A stretch of DNA of 5,840 nucleotides, taken from positions 1-5,840 of the forward strand of contig CAMWRN010000169.1 in assembly GCA_947176675.1 (NCBI GenBank), in the 5' to 3' direction. Under the pieces are notes generated by a model. That model was not told the DNA's origin and ran no database searches. It saw nothing but the letters and a program-made list of their open reading frames with translations. The position numbers and the translations under genes are program-made. Below, one piece after another: positions 1 to 5,840 of this stretch (its first letter is position 1; every line of letters starts with the position of its first letter). This stretch comes from an uncultured Clostridia bacterium. GTDB lineage: Bacteria; Bacillota; Clostridia; Oscillospirales; Ruminococcaceae.

Positions 1-626
1 ATATCGTTGTCGCCGATACTGTCAAGCAGGTCGTTCAAAGCGGGATAATTCTTCACCTCGATAAGACTGCGTATTTCCTCTTTTGCGGCAGTGTCAGCAT
101 CAAGCTTATTCACAAGCTCACGGAAGAAACCAATGTCTCCCAGCTCAAAGCGGAAATCCTCGTTTTCAAAGGAAGCCAGCACTTCTATCGCGCTTGAAAT
201 GACTTCAAGGTCGGCTCTCTTGGAATCCGAACCGATAAGCTCTATTCCCATTTGATGTATCTCATCGCTTCTTCCACGCATAACAGGCTTGTTGCGGTAA
301 ACGTTCTGACGGTAAAAAAGTCTCAGCGGAAGCTCCGCGTCCCTAAGCCTTGTCGCCGCAACTCTTGCTATGGGCATAGTCGAGTCGGGACGAACCACAA
401 GCAGCCGTCCCTTGTTGTCTGAGAGCTTATACATACTTTCCTGCGGAAAGTATCTTGAATTAAGATTAAACACGTCAAAAAATTCAAGTCCCGGGGTCAC
501 TATCTCGCAGTAACCCTTTGATTTAAAAATTCCCGAAAGCTTTTCCTCAAGGCTGCGGCGCATTGCGCAGTCCTCAAAAAGCAGATCGCTCGTTCCCTCG
601 GGAGTTATCAAGTCATATCTGTTCAT
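1..626 (-). CDS. hisZ: ATP phosphoribosyltransferase regulatory subunit HisZ (partial, C-terminus beyond left edge)
   Basis: HisZ is a histidyl-tRNA synthetase-like protein that does not charge tRNA. With short-form HisG it forms the ATP phosphoribosyltransferase, which makes phosphoribosyl-ATP from ATP and PRPP in the cytoplasm (first step of histidine synthesis), and it is needed for activity and histidine feedback. I translated this frame by hand: it begins MNRYDLITPEGTSDLLFEDC and stays open for 208 codons to the window edge. Class II synthetase-like elements are visible: TPEGTSD (residues 8-14), a motif 1 region VTPGLEFFDVF (43-53), RPDSTMPIAR (79-88), a motif 2 strand RLFYRQNVYR (102-111), and GRSDEIHQMGIELIG (118-132). 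RPDSTMPIAR replaces the RPEGTA-type segment usual in true HisS, which favours HisZ. The family is roughly 390-430 residues, so about half is seen. The ATG at 626 is chosen because AGGAG lies 7 nt upstream. The gene has its own promoter. I infer that a short-form hisG and other his genes lie beyond the left edge. Confidence 0.9.
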   Translation of the reverse strand, partial: MNRYDLITPEGTSDLLFEDCAMRRSLEEKLSGIFKSKGYCEIVTPGLEFFDVFNLNSRYFPQESMYKLSDNKGRLLVVRPDSTMPIARVAATRLRDAELPLRLFYRQNVYRNKPVMRGRSDEIHQMGIELIGSDSKRADLEVISSAIEVLASFENEDFRFELGDIGFFRELVNKLDADTAAKEEIRSLIEVKNYPALNDLLDSIGDND

Positions 627-633
627 CTGTTAT

Positions 634-638
634 CTCCT
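634..638 (-). promoter_or_regulatory. Ribosome binding site of hisZ
   Basis: On the minus strand AGGAG lies 7 nt upstream of the ATG at 626, ideal spacing for a Firmicute start. It fixes the hisZ start codon and agrees with the usual HisZ N-terminus, which has a few residues before the TPEGT motif. Confidence 0.85.
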
Positions 639-644
639 TTTATT

Positions 645-658
645 GTAGTAAAGTAGTA
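645..658. repeat. Short direct repeat GTAGTA-AA-GTAGTA in the hisZ leader
   Basis: Two GTAGTA copies (645-650 and 653-658, plus-strand orientation) are separated by AA, an 8-bp period. They lie in the 5' leader between the predicted transcription start and the ribosome binding site. TTGT (643-646) and ACAA (661-664) flank the pair as a weak inverted repeat. This may be an accessory regulator site or chance; the function is unknown. Confidence 0.25.
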
Positions 659-670
659 TCACAACATCTT

Positions 671-692
671 GATATTATGATAGCATATTATC
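671..692. promoter_or_regulatory. 22-bp near-palindrome over the hisZ -10 element, candidate operator
   Basis: The left arm GATATTATGAT and the right arm AGCATATTATC are inverted copies matching at 9 of 11 positions with no spacer; the centre is between 681 and 682. The dyad covers the whole -10 hexamer, part of the -35/-10 spacer and the predicted start site. A dimeric repressor bound there would block RNA polymerase. Regulation of hisZ by histidine or nitrogen status is a guess from position alone; no regulator is encoded in the window and I do not recognise the motif. AT-rich sequence gives such dyads by chance fairly often, hence the modest confidence. Confidence 0.4.
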
Positions 693-705
693 TTTACATT
701 GTCAA
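677..705 (-). promoter_or_regulatory. Sigma-A-type promoter of hisZ with extended -10
   Basis: On the minus strand a perfect -35 TTGACA (705-700) is followed by exactly 17 bp (699-683) and then a -10 TATCAT (682-677), one mismatch from TATAAT. A TG one base upstream of the -10 (TGC-TATCAT) gives an extended -10. Transcription should start near 670, leaving a leader of about 44 nt before the ATG at 626. This fits a housekeeping sigma-A promoter very well and implies that hisZ is transcribed independently of the ispG-polC operon. No transcript data are available here. Confidence 0.8.
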
Positions 706-729
706 TAGCCTTAAAAAATATTTACAATT

Positions 730-3700
730 TCAGAACAGCGATATCTGGTTAGACTTGGGCAAAGCTTCAAGTGCACCAATACTTTCAAGAGTTTCGATAA
801 CCGATTTTGTCGCGCCGCTTCTTTCCTGAAGCTCGTCTATCGAAAGCAGTTCTCCCTCCTGAACCGCATCGTATATAGCCTTTGCCGCGTTTACACCAAC
901 ACCCTTTGCGGAACAGAACGGCAGACGAAGCTTTCCGTCCTCAATCTTGTATTTTGCTGAGTCCGACTTGTAAACATCTATGGGCAGGAATTCAAATCCC
1001 CGAGCCATCATTTCGTTCACGATCATTAGCATATCGTATGTGGCAGATTCCTTGGCGGTACGTTCGTTGCCCTTGTTACGCAGCTCGGCTATTTTGAACC
1101 TGACCGCTTCCCTGCCCTGTACCGCAGTTTCCGCGTCAAAGTCCTCTCCGCGCACTGTAAAGATTGTCGCATAGAACGCCAAAGGCTCGTAAACCTTATA
1201 CCACCCCAGCTTCATCGCAGCCGTAACATATGCCGCCGCGTGAGCTTTCGGGAACATATACTTGATCTTCAGACAGCTGTCTATGTACCATTGAGGAACA
1301 TTATGCGCAAGCATATCCTGCTTCATTTCGTCCGTCAGAAGCTTCGGAGCGTTACCCTTTCTGGTGATCTCCATAATTTTAAATGACAGCTTCGGGTCAA
1401 GTCCGTGATATATAAGATATGTCATGATACTGTCACGTGTTCCGATAACGTCAGAAATGGTACAGATATCTTCCTTGATGAGCTCCTGCGCGTTACCGAG
1501 CCAAACGTCCGTACCGTGAGAAAGTCCCGATATCTGCAAAAGGTCGGAGAAATTTTTTGGCTTTGCTTCGATAAGCATTCCTCGCACAAAAGGCGTACCC
1601 ATTTCGGGAATAGCCAGCGTTCCCGTTTCACAGTCGATATCTTCGGGCTTTACGCCCAGAGCTTCCGTGGAAGTGCAAAGACTGATAACCTTTTCGTCCC
1701 CGGGGAAAATATCTCCTGTCTTTCTTCCCGTCATATCCTCAAGGTGCTTATAGAGCGTAGGAACATCGTGCCCCAGCTCGTCAAGCTTCAGAATTGTGTC
1801 ATGAAGCGAATGGAAGTCAAAGTGTGTGGTAGTAAAAATAGAATTTGGGTCTTCGGCAGGGTGCTGAACGGGAGTAAAGTCGTAAACGTCAAACTTTGAC
1901 GGAACGACTACCATTCCCCCCGGGTGCTGACCCGTCGTTCGCTTGACCCCTGTGCAGCCGATAGTAAGACGGTTTATCTCCGCTTTGGAAGCGATTTCCC
2001 CCTTTTCGTCAAGGTAATGCTTAACATAGCCGTAAGCGGTCTTATCCGCAACAGTACCGATAGTTCCCGCCTTGAAAACGTTGTCCTTGCCAAACAATTC
2101 TTCGGTGTACTTGTGGGCAAATGTCTGATATTCTCCCGAAAAGTTAAGGTCAATATCGGGAGCTTTATCTCCGTCAAATCCCAGAAACGTTTCAAAGGGG
2201 ATATCGTGTCCGTCGCGGTTGTATGGAGTGCCACATTTTTCGCAGTTTTTCGGCGGCAGATCGTAACCCGAACCCACAGAACCGTCCGTAATAAAAATGC
2301 TGTGCTTACAGTTAGGGCAGACATAGTGGGGAGGAAGCGGATTTACCTCGGAGATTCCCGCCATAGAAGCCACAAACGACGATCCTACAGAACCACGGGA
2401 ACCTACCTGATACCCATGCTCATTTGAATTTGCAACAAGCTTTTGTGCGATCATATAGAGAACCGCAAAGCCGTGCTTGATGATCGATGTAAGCTCACGA
2501 TCAAGACGTTTTGCCACAAGCTCCGGAACCGGATCACCGTATATGAACTTGCACCTTTCCCATGAAATACGTTCCAAGTCCTCTTCTGCCCCCGGAATTT
2601 CCGGAGTGAACGTTCCCGGCGGGATAGGCACAACGTCCGGACTTACCATATCCGCTATCTTGTTGGTATTTGTAACGACTACCTCGTAAGCCTTTTCTTC
2701 GCCCAGATATGAAAATTCCTCCAGCATTTCATCTGTGGTACGCAAATACAGCGAAGCCTGATTTTCAGCGTCCTTGAATTTCTGATATGTAAGAATTTTC
2801 CTAAAAATACCGTCAGCCTTGTCCATGAAGTGAACGTCGCAAGTTGCCACAACGGGAATGTTAAGCTCCTCGCCGAGTCTGACGATTTTCCTGTTAAGTT
2901 CCCGCAAGTCCTCCTCGGAGGTGATGTTGGGGTACTCTTCGTCGCGGATAAGGAAAGCGTTGTTTGCGATAGGCTGTATTTCCAGATAATCGTAAAAACG
3001 CGCTGTCTCCTTAATGCTTTCCCAAGGGTGACCGTCCTTGACAGCGGAGAAAACCTCTCCCGCTTCACAGGCGCTGCCAACGATAAGTCCGTCGCGGTGA
3101 GCCATAAGCTCAGAGATCGGTATACGCGGATTACGCTTAAAATATTTGATGTTACCGTAAGAGATCAGCTTGTAAAGATTTTTCAGACCAATAGCGTTCT
3201 TAACAAGAATGATCTGATGATAAGACCTGAGCGAACGCGGGTCTACGTTAAGCACGCACTTATTTATTTCGCTGATGCTGGTTATTTTGTGTTCTTCGAT
3301 AAGTCTTCCGATAAGAATAATGTAAATTCTTGCCAGCACTTTTGCGTCATCGTCCGCGCGGTGATGATTGAAGTCACCCAGACCCAAATCTTTAGCAACA
3401 TAATCAAGCTTGTGCTTTTTAAGATGCGGAAGCATACTTCTGCTCATCTTGACGGTGTCGATAGTGGAAAAACTGAAATCAATGCCGTATCTTTCACAGC
3501 CCGCATTTATAAAGGAACAGTCGAAGCTTGCATTATGGGCAATAAGCACAGGAGCTTGTCCGCAGAATTCTATGAATTTTTTTATTGCCTCCTCCTGAGA
3601 CGGCGCGCCCTTTACCATATCGTCCGTAATGCTCGTCAGTTCGGTTATGCGGGGGGGAATTTTTCTATCGGGATCGACAAATGTCTGAAAGGTATCCTCT

Positions 3701-5064
3701 ATCTCCAGACCCTTTACCCTTACCGCACCGATCTCGATTATTCTGTCTGCCTGTGCGCTGAAGCCTGTGGTTTCTATATCGAAAACAATTACCTCGCCGT
3801 TCAGGGAAATATCCTTGAATACGTTTACCGCATTTGTCCTGTCGTTTACCGAGTACGCTTCACAGCCGTATATTACTTTAAACTCTCCGCCGTTCTTGCG
3901 TATCTTAGCCGAAGCCGAAGCAGCTTCCGGAAAAGCCTGGGCTACGCCGTGGTCTGTGATAGCCATAGCGGTGTGTCCCCAAGAGTATGCCCTTTCAATA
4001 AGCTTTGACGCGGGAGTAATAGCGTCCATAGCGGACATATTTGTATGCAGATGAAGCTCCACGCGCTTTTCTGCAGCATTGTCCTTGCGCTCTGTTTTGC
4101 CGACCTGCATTATGTCGTTTGCCTTTATTACGAATTCGTTGTCAAAGGTATCAAAATCCGCTCTGCCTTTAAGCAGGACAGTACCGCCCTTTTTAAACGC
4201 CGCAAGGACGTTTTCATCGTCCTTATTTTCAAAGCTTTTCACCGAAATGGAACTTGTGTAGTCGGTTATGCTCATGGACACAACACGCTTTTCTCCGTTT
4301 TTGGTGCGTATCTCCTTTTCGGAATAGTCAAACACGTCTCCCCATACTGTAATGTTACTCATCTTGCTTGTTATGTCGGAAATGTTGATAACAGGCGAAT
4401 CTATAGTTCTGCCCTTGATAAGCTTTGCGCCGTCCTTCAGAATTGGCAGATCCTTAAAATCAATGGTAATAATAGGTTCTTTCGGTATCTGAGCAGCGTC
4501 TCTGTCAACGGGATACCCCTCTTCGTGAGGAGCCTCCTGCGGTACAGGCATTTCAGAAATGATCTGCGCCATTCTCTTGGCATAATCGTTCTCCTCAGGC
4601 TGAAAGCTTCCCTCGGCAAGTACCACTTTAACGCTTACGGAAAAGACCTCACGTATCAGCTTTTCAAGCTCTGTTTCAACTCCCGCTTTTTTCAGAGTAC
4701 CGAACCCTGCTCCGTTGACGTTTACAGTAACGGTATTGTCGGCAAAAAAGTAGTCCGCCTTGTCAAGATGACCGTTGACAACGTACAGTCTGCGTTTGAG
4801 CATTGTCACAACATCGGGCATACAATTTTCATTAAAAAGCGCAGGACTGTAACGGCAGTTCAGTGTAAAACTTCCGATATCAAGATTCCTTTTCATGACC
4901 TTTTCAAAGTCCACAACATAATCATACTTCTGCACCTGTTCATATGAAGCAAACACAGCAAGATCGCGGGTTCGCTCGTTATGTACAAGCCTTAAAGCTT
5001 CGCCCCTGCCGATCGAGTTGGGTATGTCCGAAATATAGTCGGAAAAAAGTTCTTTTATAAGCAT
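730..5064 (-). CDS. polC: DNA polymerase III PolC-type, replicative alpha subunit with built-in proofreading exonuclease
   Basis: PolC is the main chromosomal replicase of low-GC Gram-positives; it extends DNA at the fork, tethered to the beta clamp and clamp loader. At 1444 residues it matches the usual length (B. subtilis about 1437). Domains in order: N-terminal domain (about 1-150); acidic, proline-containing linker; OB fold (about 237-315); PHP first part with HLH (338-340), D347, DH (371-372) and E402; inserted DEDDh exonuclease (about 424-590) with D429/E431, D515 and H568/D573; PHP second part ending in DVH (743-745); palm with GSRGSVGSS (888-896); four-cysteine zinc module (C916, C919, C941, C944); catalytic aspartates D970 and D972 in PDIDLNFSG and D1095 in KLDELGHD; fingers with TTGQHPGG (1043-1050); helix-hairpin-helix-like KGVGVNAAKAI (1387-1397); and C-terminal QISLF (1440-1444), the clamp-binding peptide. 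No frameshift or missing catalytic residue is seen. The ATG at 5064 has GGTGA 7 nt upstream and lies 16 nt after ispG, suggesting co-transcription. Confidence 0.98.
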   Translation of the reverse strand: MLIKELFSDYISDIPNSIGRGEALRLVHNERTRDLAVFASYEQVQKYDYVVDFEKVMKRNLDIGSFTLNCRYSPALFNENCMPDVVTMLKRRLYVVNGHLDKADYFFADNTVTVNVNGAGFGTLKKAGVETELEKLIREVFSVSVKVVLAEGSFQPEENDYAKRMAQIISEMPVPQEAPHEEGYPVDRDAAQIPKEPIITIDFKDLPILKDGAKLIKGRTIDSPVINISDITSKMSNITVWGDVFDYSEKEIRTKNGEKRVVSMSITDYTSSISVKSFENKDDENVLAAFKKGGTVLLKGRADFDTFDNEFVIKANDIMQVGKTERKDNAAEKRVELHLHTNMSAMDAITPASKLIERAYSWGHTAMAITDHGVAQAFPEAASASAKIRKNGGEFKVIYGCEAYSVNDRTNAVNVFKDISLNGEVIVFDIETTGFSAQADRIIEIGAVRVKGLEIEDTFQTFVDPDRKIPPRITELTSITDDMVKGAPSQEEAIKKFIEFCGQAPVLIAHNASFDCSFINAGCERYGIDFSFSTIDTVKMSRSMLPHLKKHKLDYVAKDLGLGDFNHHRADDDAKVLARIYIILIGRLIEEHKITSISEINKCVLNVDPRSLRSYHQIILVKNAIGLKNLYKLISYGNIKYFKRNPRIPISELMAHRDGLIVGSACEAGEVFSAVKDGHPWESIKETARFYDYLEIQPIANNAFLIRDEEYPNITSEEDLRELNRKIVRLGEELNIPVVATCDVHFMDKADGIFRKILTYQKFKDAENQASLYLRTTDEMLEEFSYLGEEKAYEVVVTNTNKIADMVSPDVVPIPPGTFTPEIPGAEEDLERISWERCKFIYGDPVPELVAKRLDRELTSIIKHGFAVLYMIAQKLVANSNEHGYQVGSRGSVGSSFVASMAGISEVNPLPPHYVCPNCKHSIFITDGSVGSGYDLPPKNCEKCGTPYNRDGHDIPFETFLGFDGDKAPDIDLNFSGEYQTFAHKYTEELFGKDNVFKAGTIGTVADKTAYGYVKHYLDEKGEIASKAEINRLTIGCTGVKRTTGQHPGGMVVVPSKFDVYDFTPVQHPAEDPNSIFTTTHFDFHSLHDTILKLDELGHDVPTLYKHLEDMTGRKTGDIFPGDEKVISLCTSTEALGVKPEDIDCETGTLAIPEMGTPFVRGMLIEAKPKNFSDLLQISGLSHGTDVWLGNAQELIKEDICTISDVIGTRDSIMTYLIYHGLDPKLSFKIMEITRKGNAPKLLTDEMKQDMLAHNVPQWYIDSCLKIKYMFPKAHAAAYVTAAMKLGWYKVYEPLAFYATIFTVRGEDFDAETAVQGREAVRFKIAELRNKGNERTAKESATYDMLMIVNEMMARGFEFLPIDVYKSDSAKYKIEDGKLRLPFCSAKGVGVNAAKAIYDAVQEGELLSIDELQERSGATKSVIETLESIGALEALPKSNQISLF

Positions 5065-5071
5065 TAAAGTT

Positions 5072-5076
5072 TCACC
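5072..5076 (-). promoter_or_regulatory. Ribosome binding site of polC
   Basis: GGTGA on the minus strand lies 7 nt upstream of the ATG at 5064, within the 16-nt ispG-polC gap. It matches the 3' part of the AGGAGGTGA consensus, so it is of moderate strength. It supports the chosen start and fits reinitiation by ribosomes ending on ispG. Confidence 0.65.
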
Positions 5077-5080
5077 GATC

Positions 5081-5840
5081 CTAAAGTTTTTCTATTTCAT
5101 CAAGCAAGGCTGTAAGTATTTCCTCTTCGGGCAGTTTTCTAACAATTTCTCCCTTTCGGAACAAAACCGCACAGCCGTCTCCGCCTGCGATTCCAACGTC
5201 CGCTTCCCGAGCTTCTCCCGGACCGTTCACCACGCAGCCCATTACCGCGACGGTGATGTCCTTATCTATGTCCTTAACAGCCGCCTCAACCTTTTCTGCA
5301 AGAGCGATAAGGTTGATTTTGGTTCGTCCGCAGGTTGGACAGGCAATAAGCTTTACACCTTTCCCTTTGCCCACAGCAGCGAGAATATCCTTTGCTGCGT
5401 ATATTTCCTCCACAGGGTCAGCGGTGAGAGATACCCGTATGGTCTCGCCTATCCCGTCCGCAAGCAGCGAACCTATCCCAACAGCAGATTTTATAATACC
5501 CATGCGCTTTGTTCCGGCCTCGGTAACACCCAAATGCAGCGGATAATCGGTTTTCTCCGCAAGAATCCGATAACCTTTTATCATAGTAGATACGTCCGAA
5601 GATTTTATCGAGATAACAATATCGTGAAAATCGCACCGCTCCAAAAGCTCCGCGTGGCGAAGCGCGCTCTCTACAAGAGCTTCAGCTGTGGGAGAGTCGT
5701 ACTTTGCAAGAATATCCTTTTCCAGCGAGCCGGAATTTACGCCTATCCTTATGGGGATATTCTTGTCCGCACAAGCCTTTGCCACAGCCTTTACCTTATC
5801 AAAGTCACCGATATTTCCGGGATTTATGCGTATTTTGTCA
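5081..5840 (-). CDS. ispG: 4-hydroxy-3-methylbut-2-en-1-yl diphosphate synthase IspG/GcpE (partial, N-terminus beyond right edge)
   Basis: IspG is the cytosolic [4Fe-4S] enzyme that reductively converts 2-C-methyl-D-erythritol 2,4-cyclodiphosphate to HMBPP, the penultimate step of the MEP isoprenoid pathway. The frame is open from the window edge to TAG at 5083-5081, about 252 codons; the family is about 350, so roughly the first 100 residues are missing. The visible part opens with DKIRINPGNIG, the IspG barrel signature. CPTCGR follows with cluster cysteine codons at 5341-5339 and 5332-5330, then GCVVNGPGEA with the third cysteine at 5236-5234 and the ligand glutamate at 5215-5213. The barrel runs straight into the cluster domain, so this is the compact bacterial form without the plant-type insert. 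A GTG at 5785 is in frame but internal: conserved residues precede it. polC starts 16 nt after the stop. In Firmicutes ispG usually follows dxr and rseP in the same operon; whether that holds upstream cannot be seen. Confidence 0.96.
   Translation of the reverse strand, partial: DKIRINPGNIGDFDKVKAVAKACADKNIPIRIGVNSGSLEKDILAKYDSPTAEALVESALRHAELLERCDFHDIVISIKSSDVSTMIKGYRILAEKTDYPLHLGVTEAGTKRMGIIKSAVGIGSLLADGIGETIRVSLTADPVEEIYAAKDILAAVGKGKGVKLIACPTCGRTKINLIALAEKVEAAVKDIDKDITVAVMGCVVNGPGEAREADVGIAGGDGCAVLFRKGEIVRKLPEEEILTALLDEIEKL

Noticed and set aside
706..729. Possible Rho-independent terminator after polC
   Set aside because: There is a T run but no stable GC-rich hairpin before it; only 4-bp partial pairings could be drawn.
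563..829. An 88-codon plus-strand frame spanning the hisZ start, the intergenic gap and the polC end
   Set aside because: It overlaps the ends of two well-supported genes and the hisZ promoter, and its predicted peptide shows no recognisable feature.
1405..2427. Two plus-strand frames (164 and 167 codons) antisense to the polC palm/fingers
   Set aside because: They are shadows of highly conserved PolC motifs such as QHPGG and PDIDLNFSG on the opposite strand.
2830..4008. A 392-codon open frame on the plus strand, antisense to polC
   Set aside because: It lies wholly inside the exonuclease/PHP coding region of a fully convincing PolC. Its translation shows no recognisable domain, has low-complexity composition, and is explained by the polC codon pattern on the other strand.
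4045..4947. A 300-codon plus-strand frame antisense to the N-terminal part of polC
   Set aside because: It is in the same antisense phase relation as the other long shadow frame, is rich in Cys, Phe, Val and Tyr, shows no motif, and has no supporting promoter or ribosome binding site.
5783..5785. GTG at 5785 as the ispG start
   Set aside because: The frame continues upstream to the window edge and encodes the conserved DKIRINPGNIG motif, so this GTG is an internal Val codon.
1..5840. A novel multi-gene system, mobile element, CRISPR array or RNA gene
   Set aside because: Both strands are accounted for by three core housekeeping genes and two short gaps (16 and 103 nt). No inverted-repeat ends, transposase-like frames, periodic repeats or tRNA/rRNA-like sequence were seen.

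Overview
The window looks like ordinary bacterial chromosome from a Gram-positive Firmicute. A Clostridia relative, possibly near Ruminococcus/Oscillospiraceae, is my best guess. The evidence is a PolC-type replicative DNA polymerase (characteristic of Firmicutes and a few other phyla, notably low-GC Gram-positives), the ispG-polC gene order, a HisZ-dependent histidine pathway, and clean AGGAG/GGTGA-type ribosome binding sites. The family-level placement is inference only. All three genes read leftward on the minus strand, and nearly all of the window is coding.

Region by region, in the direction of transcription (right to left):
- 5840-5081 holds the C-terminal ~250 residues of IspG (GcpE), the iron-sulfur enzyme of the MEP isoprenoid pathway. 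Its N-terminus lies beyond the right edge.
- After only 16 nt comes polC (5064-730), a complete 1444-residue PolC. It has the full domain set: N-terminal domain, OB fold, PHP split by a DEDDh proofreading exonuclease, zinc-binding four-cysteine module, palm/fingers, and a C-terminal beta-clamp peptide QISLF. ispG and polC are almost certainly co-transcribed.
- A 103-nt AT-rich gap (627-729) follows. It has no convincing intrinsic terminator but contains a strong sigma-A-type promoter (TTGACA, 17 bp, extended TGC-TATCAT). A 22-bp near-palindrome covers its -10 element.
- This promoter serves hisZ (626-1), of which only the first 208 codons are visible. HisZ is the regulatory partner of short-form HisG and probably opens a histidine operon running off the left edge.

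The genes are housekeeping functions: isoprenoid precursors, chromosome replication and histidine synthesis. I found no mobile element, CRISPR array, RNA gene, toxin-antitoxin pair or defence cluster, and no sign of an undescribed multi-gene system. The most interesting item is the polC/hisZ junction: a new promoter, a palindromic operator candidate, and a leader too short for a T-box.
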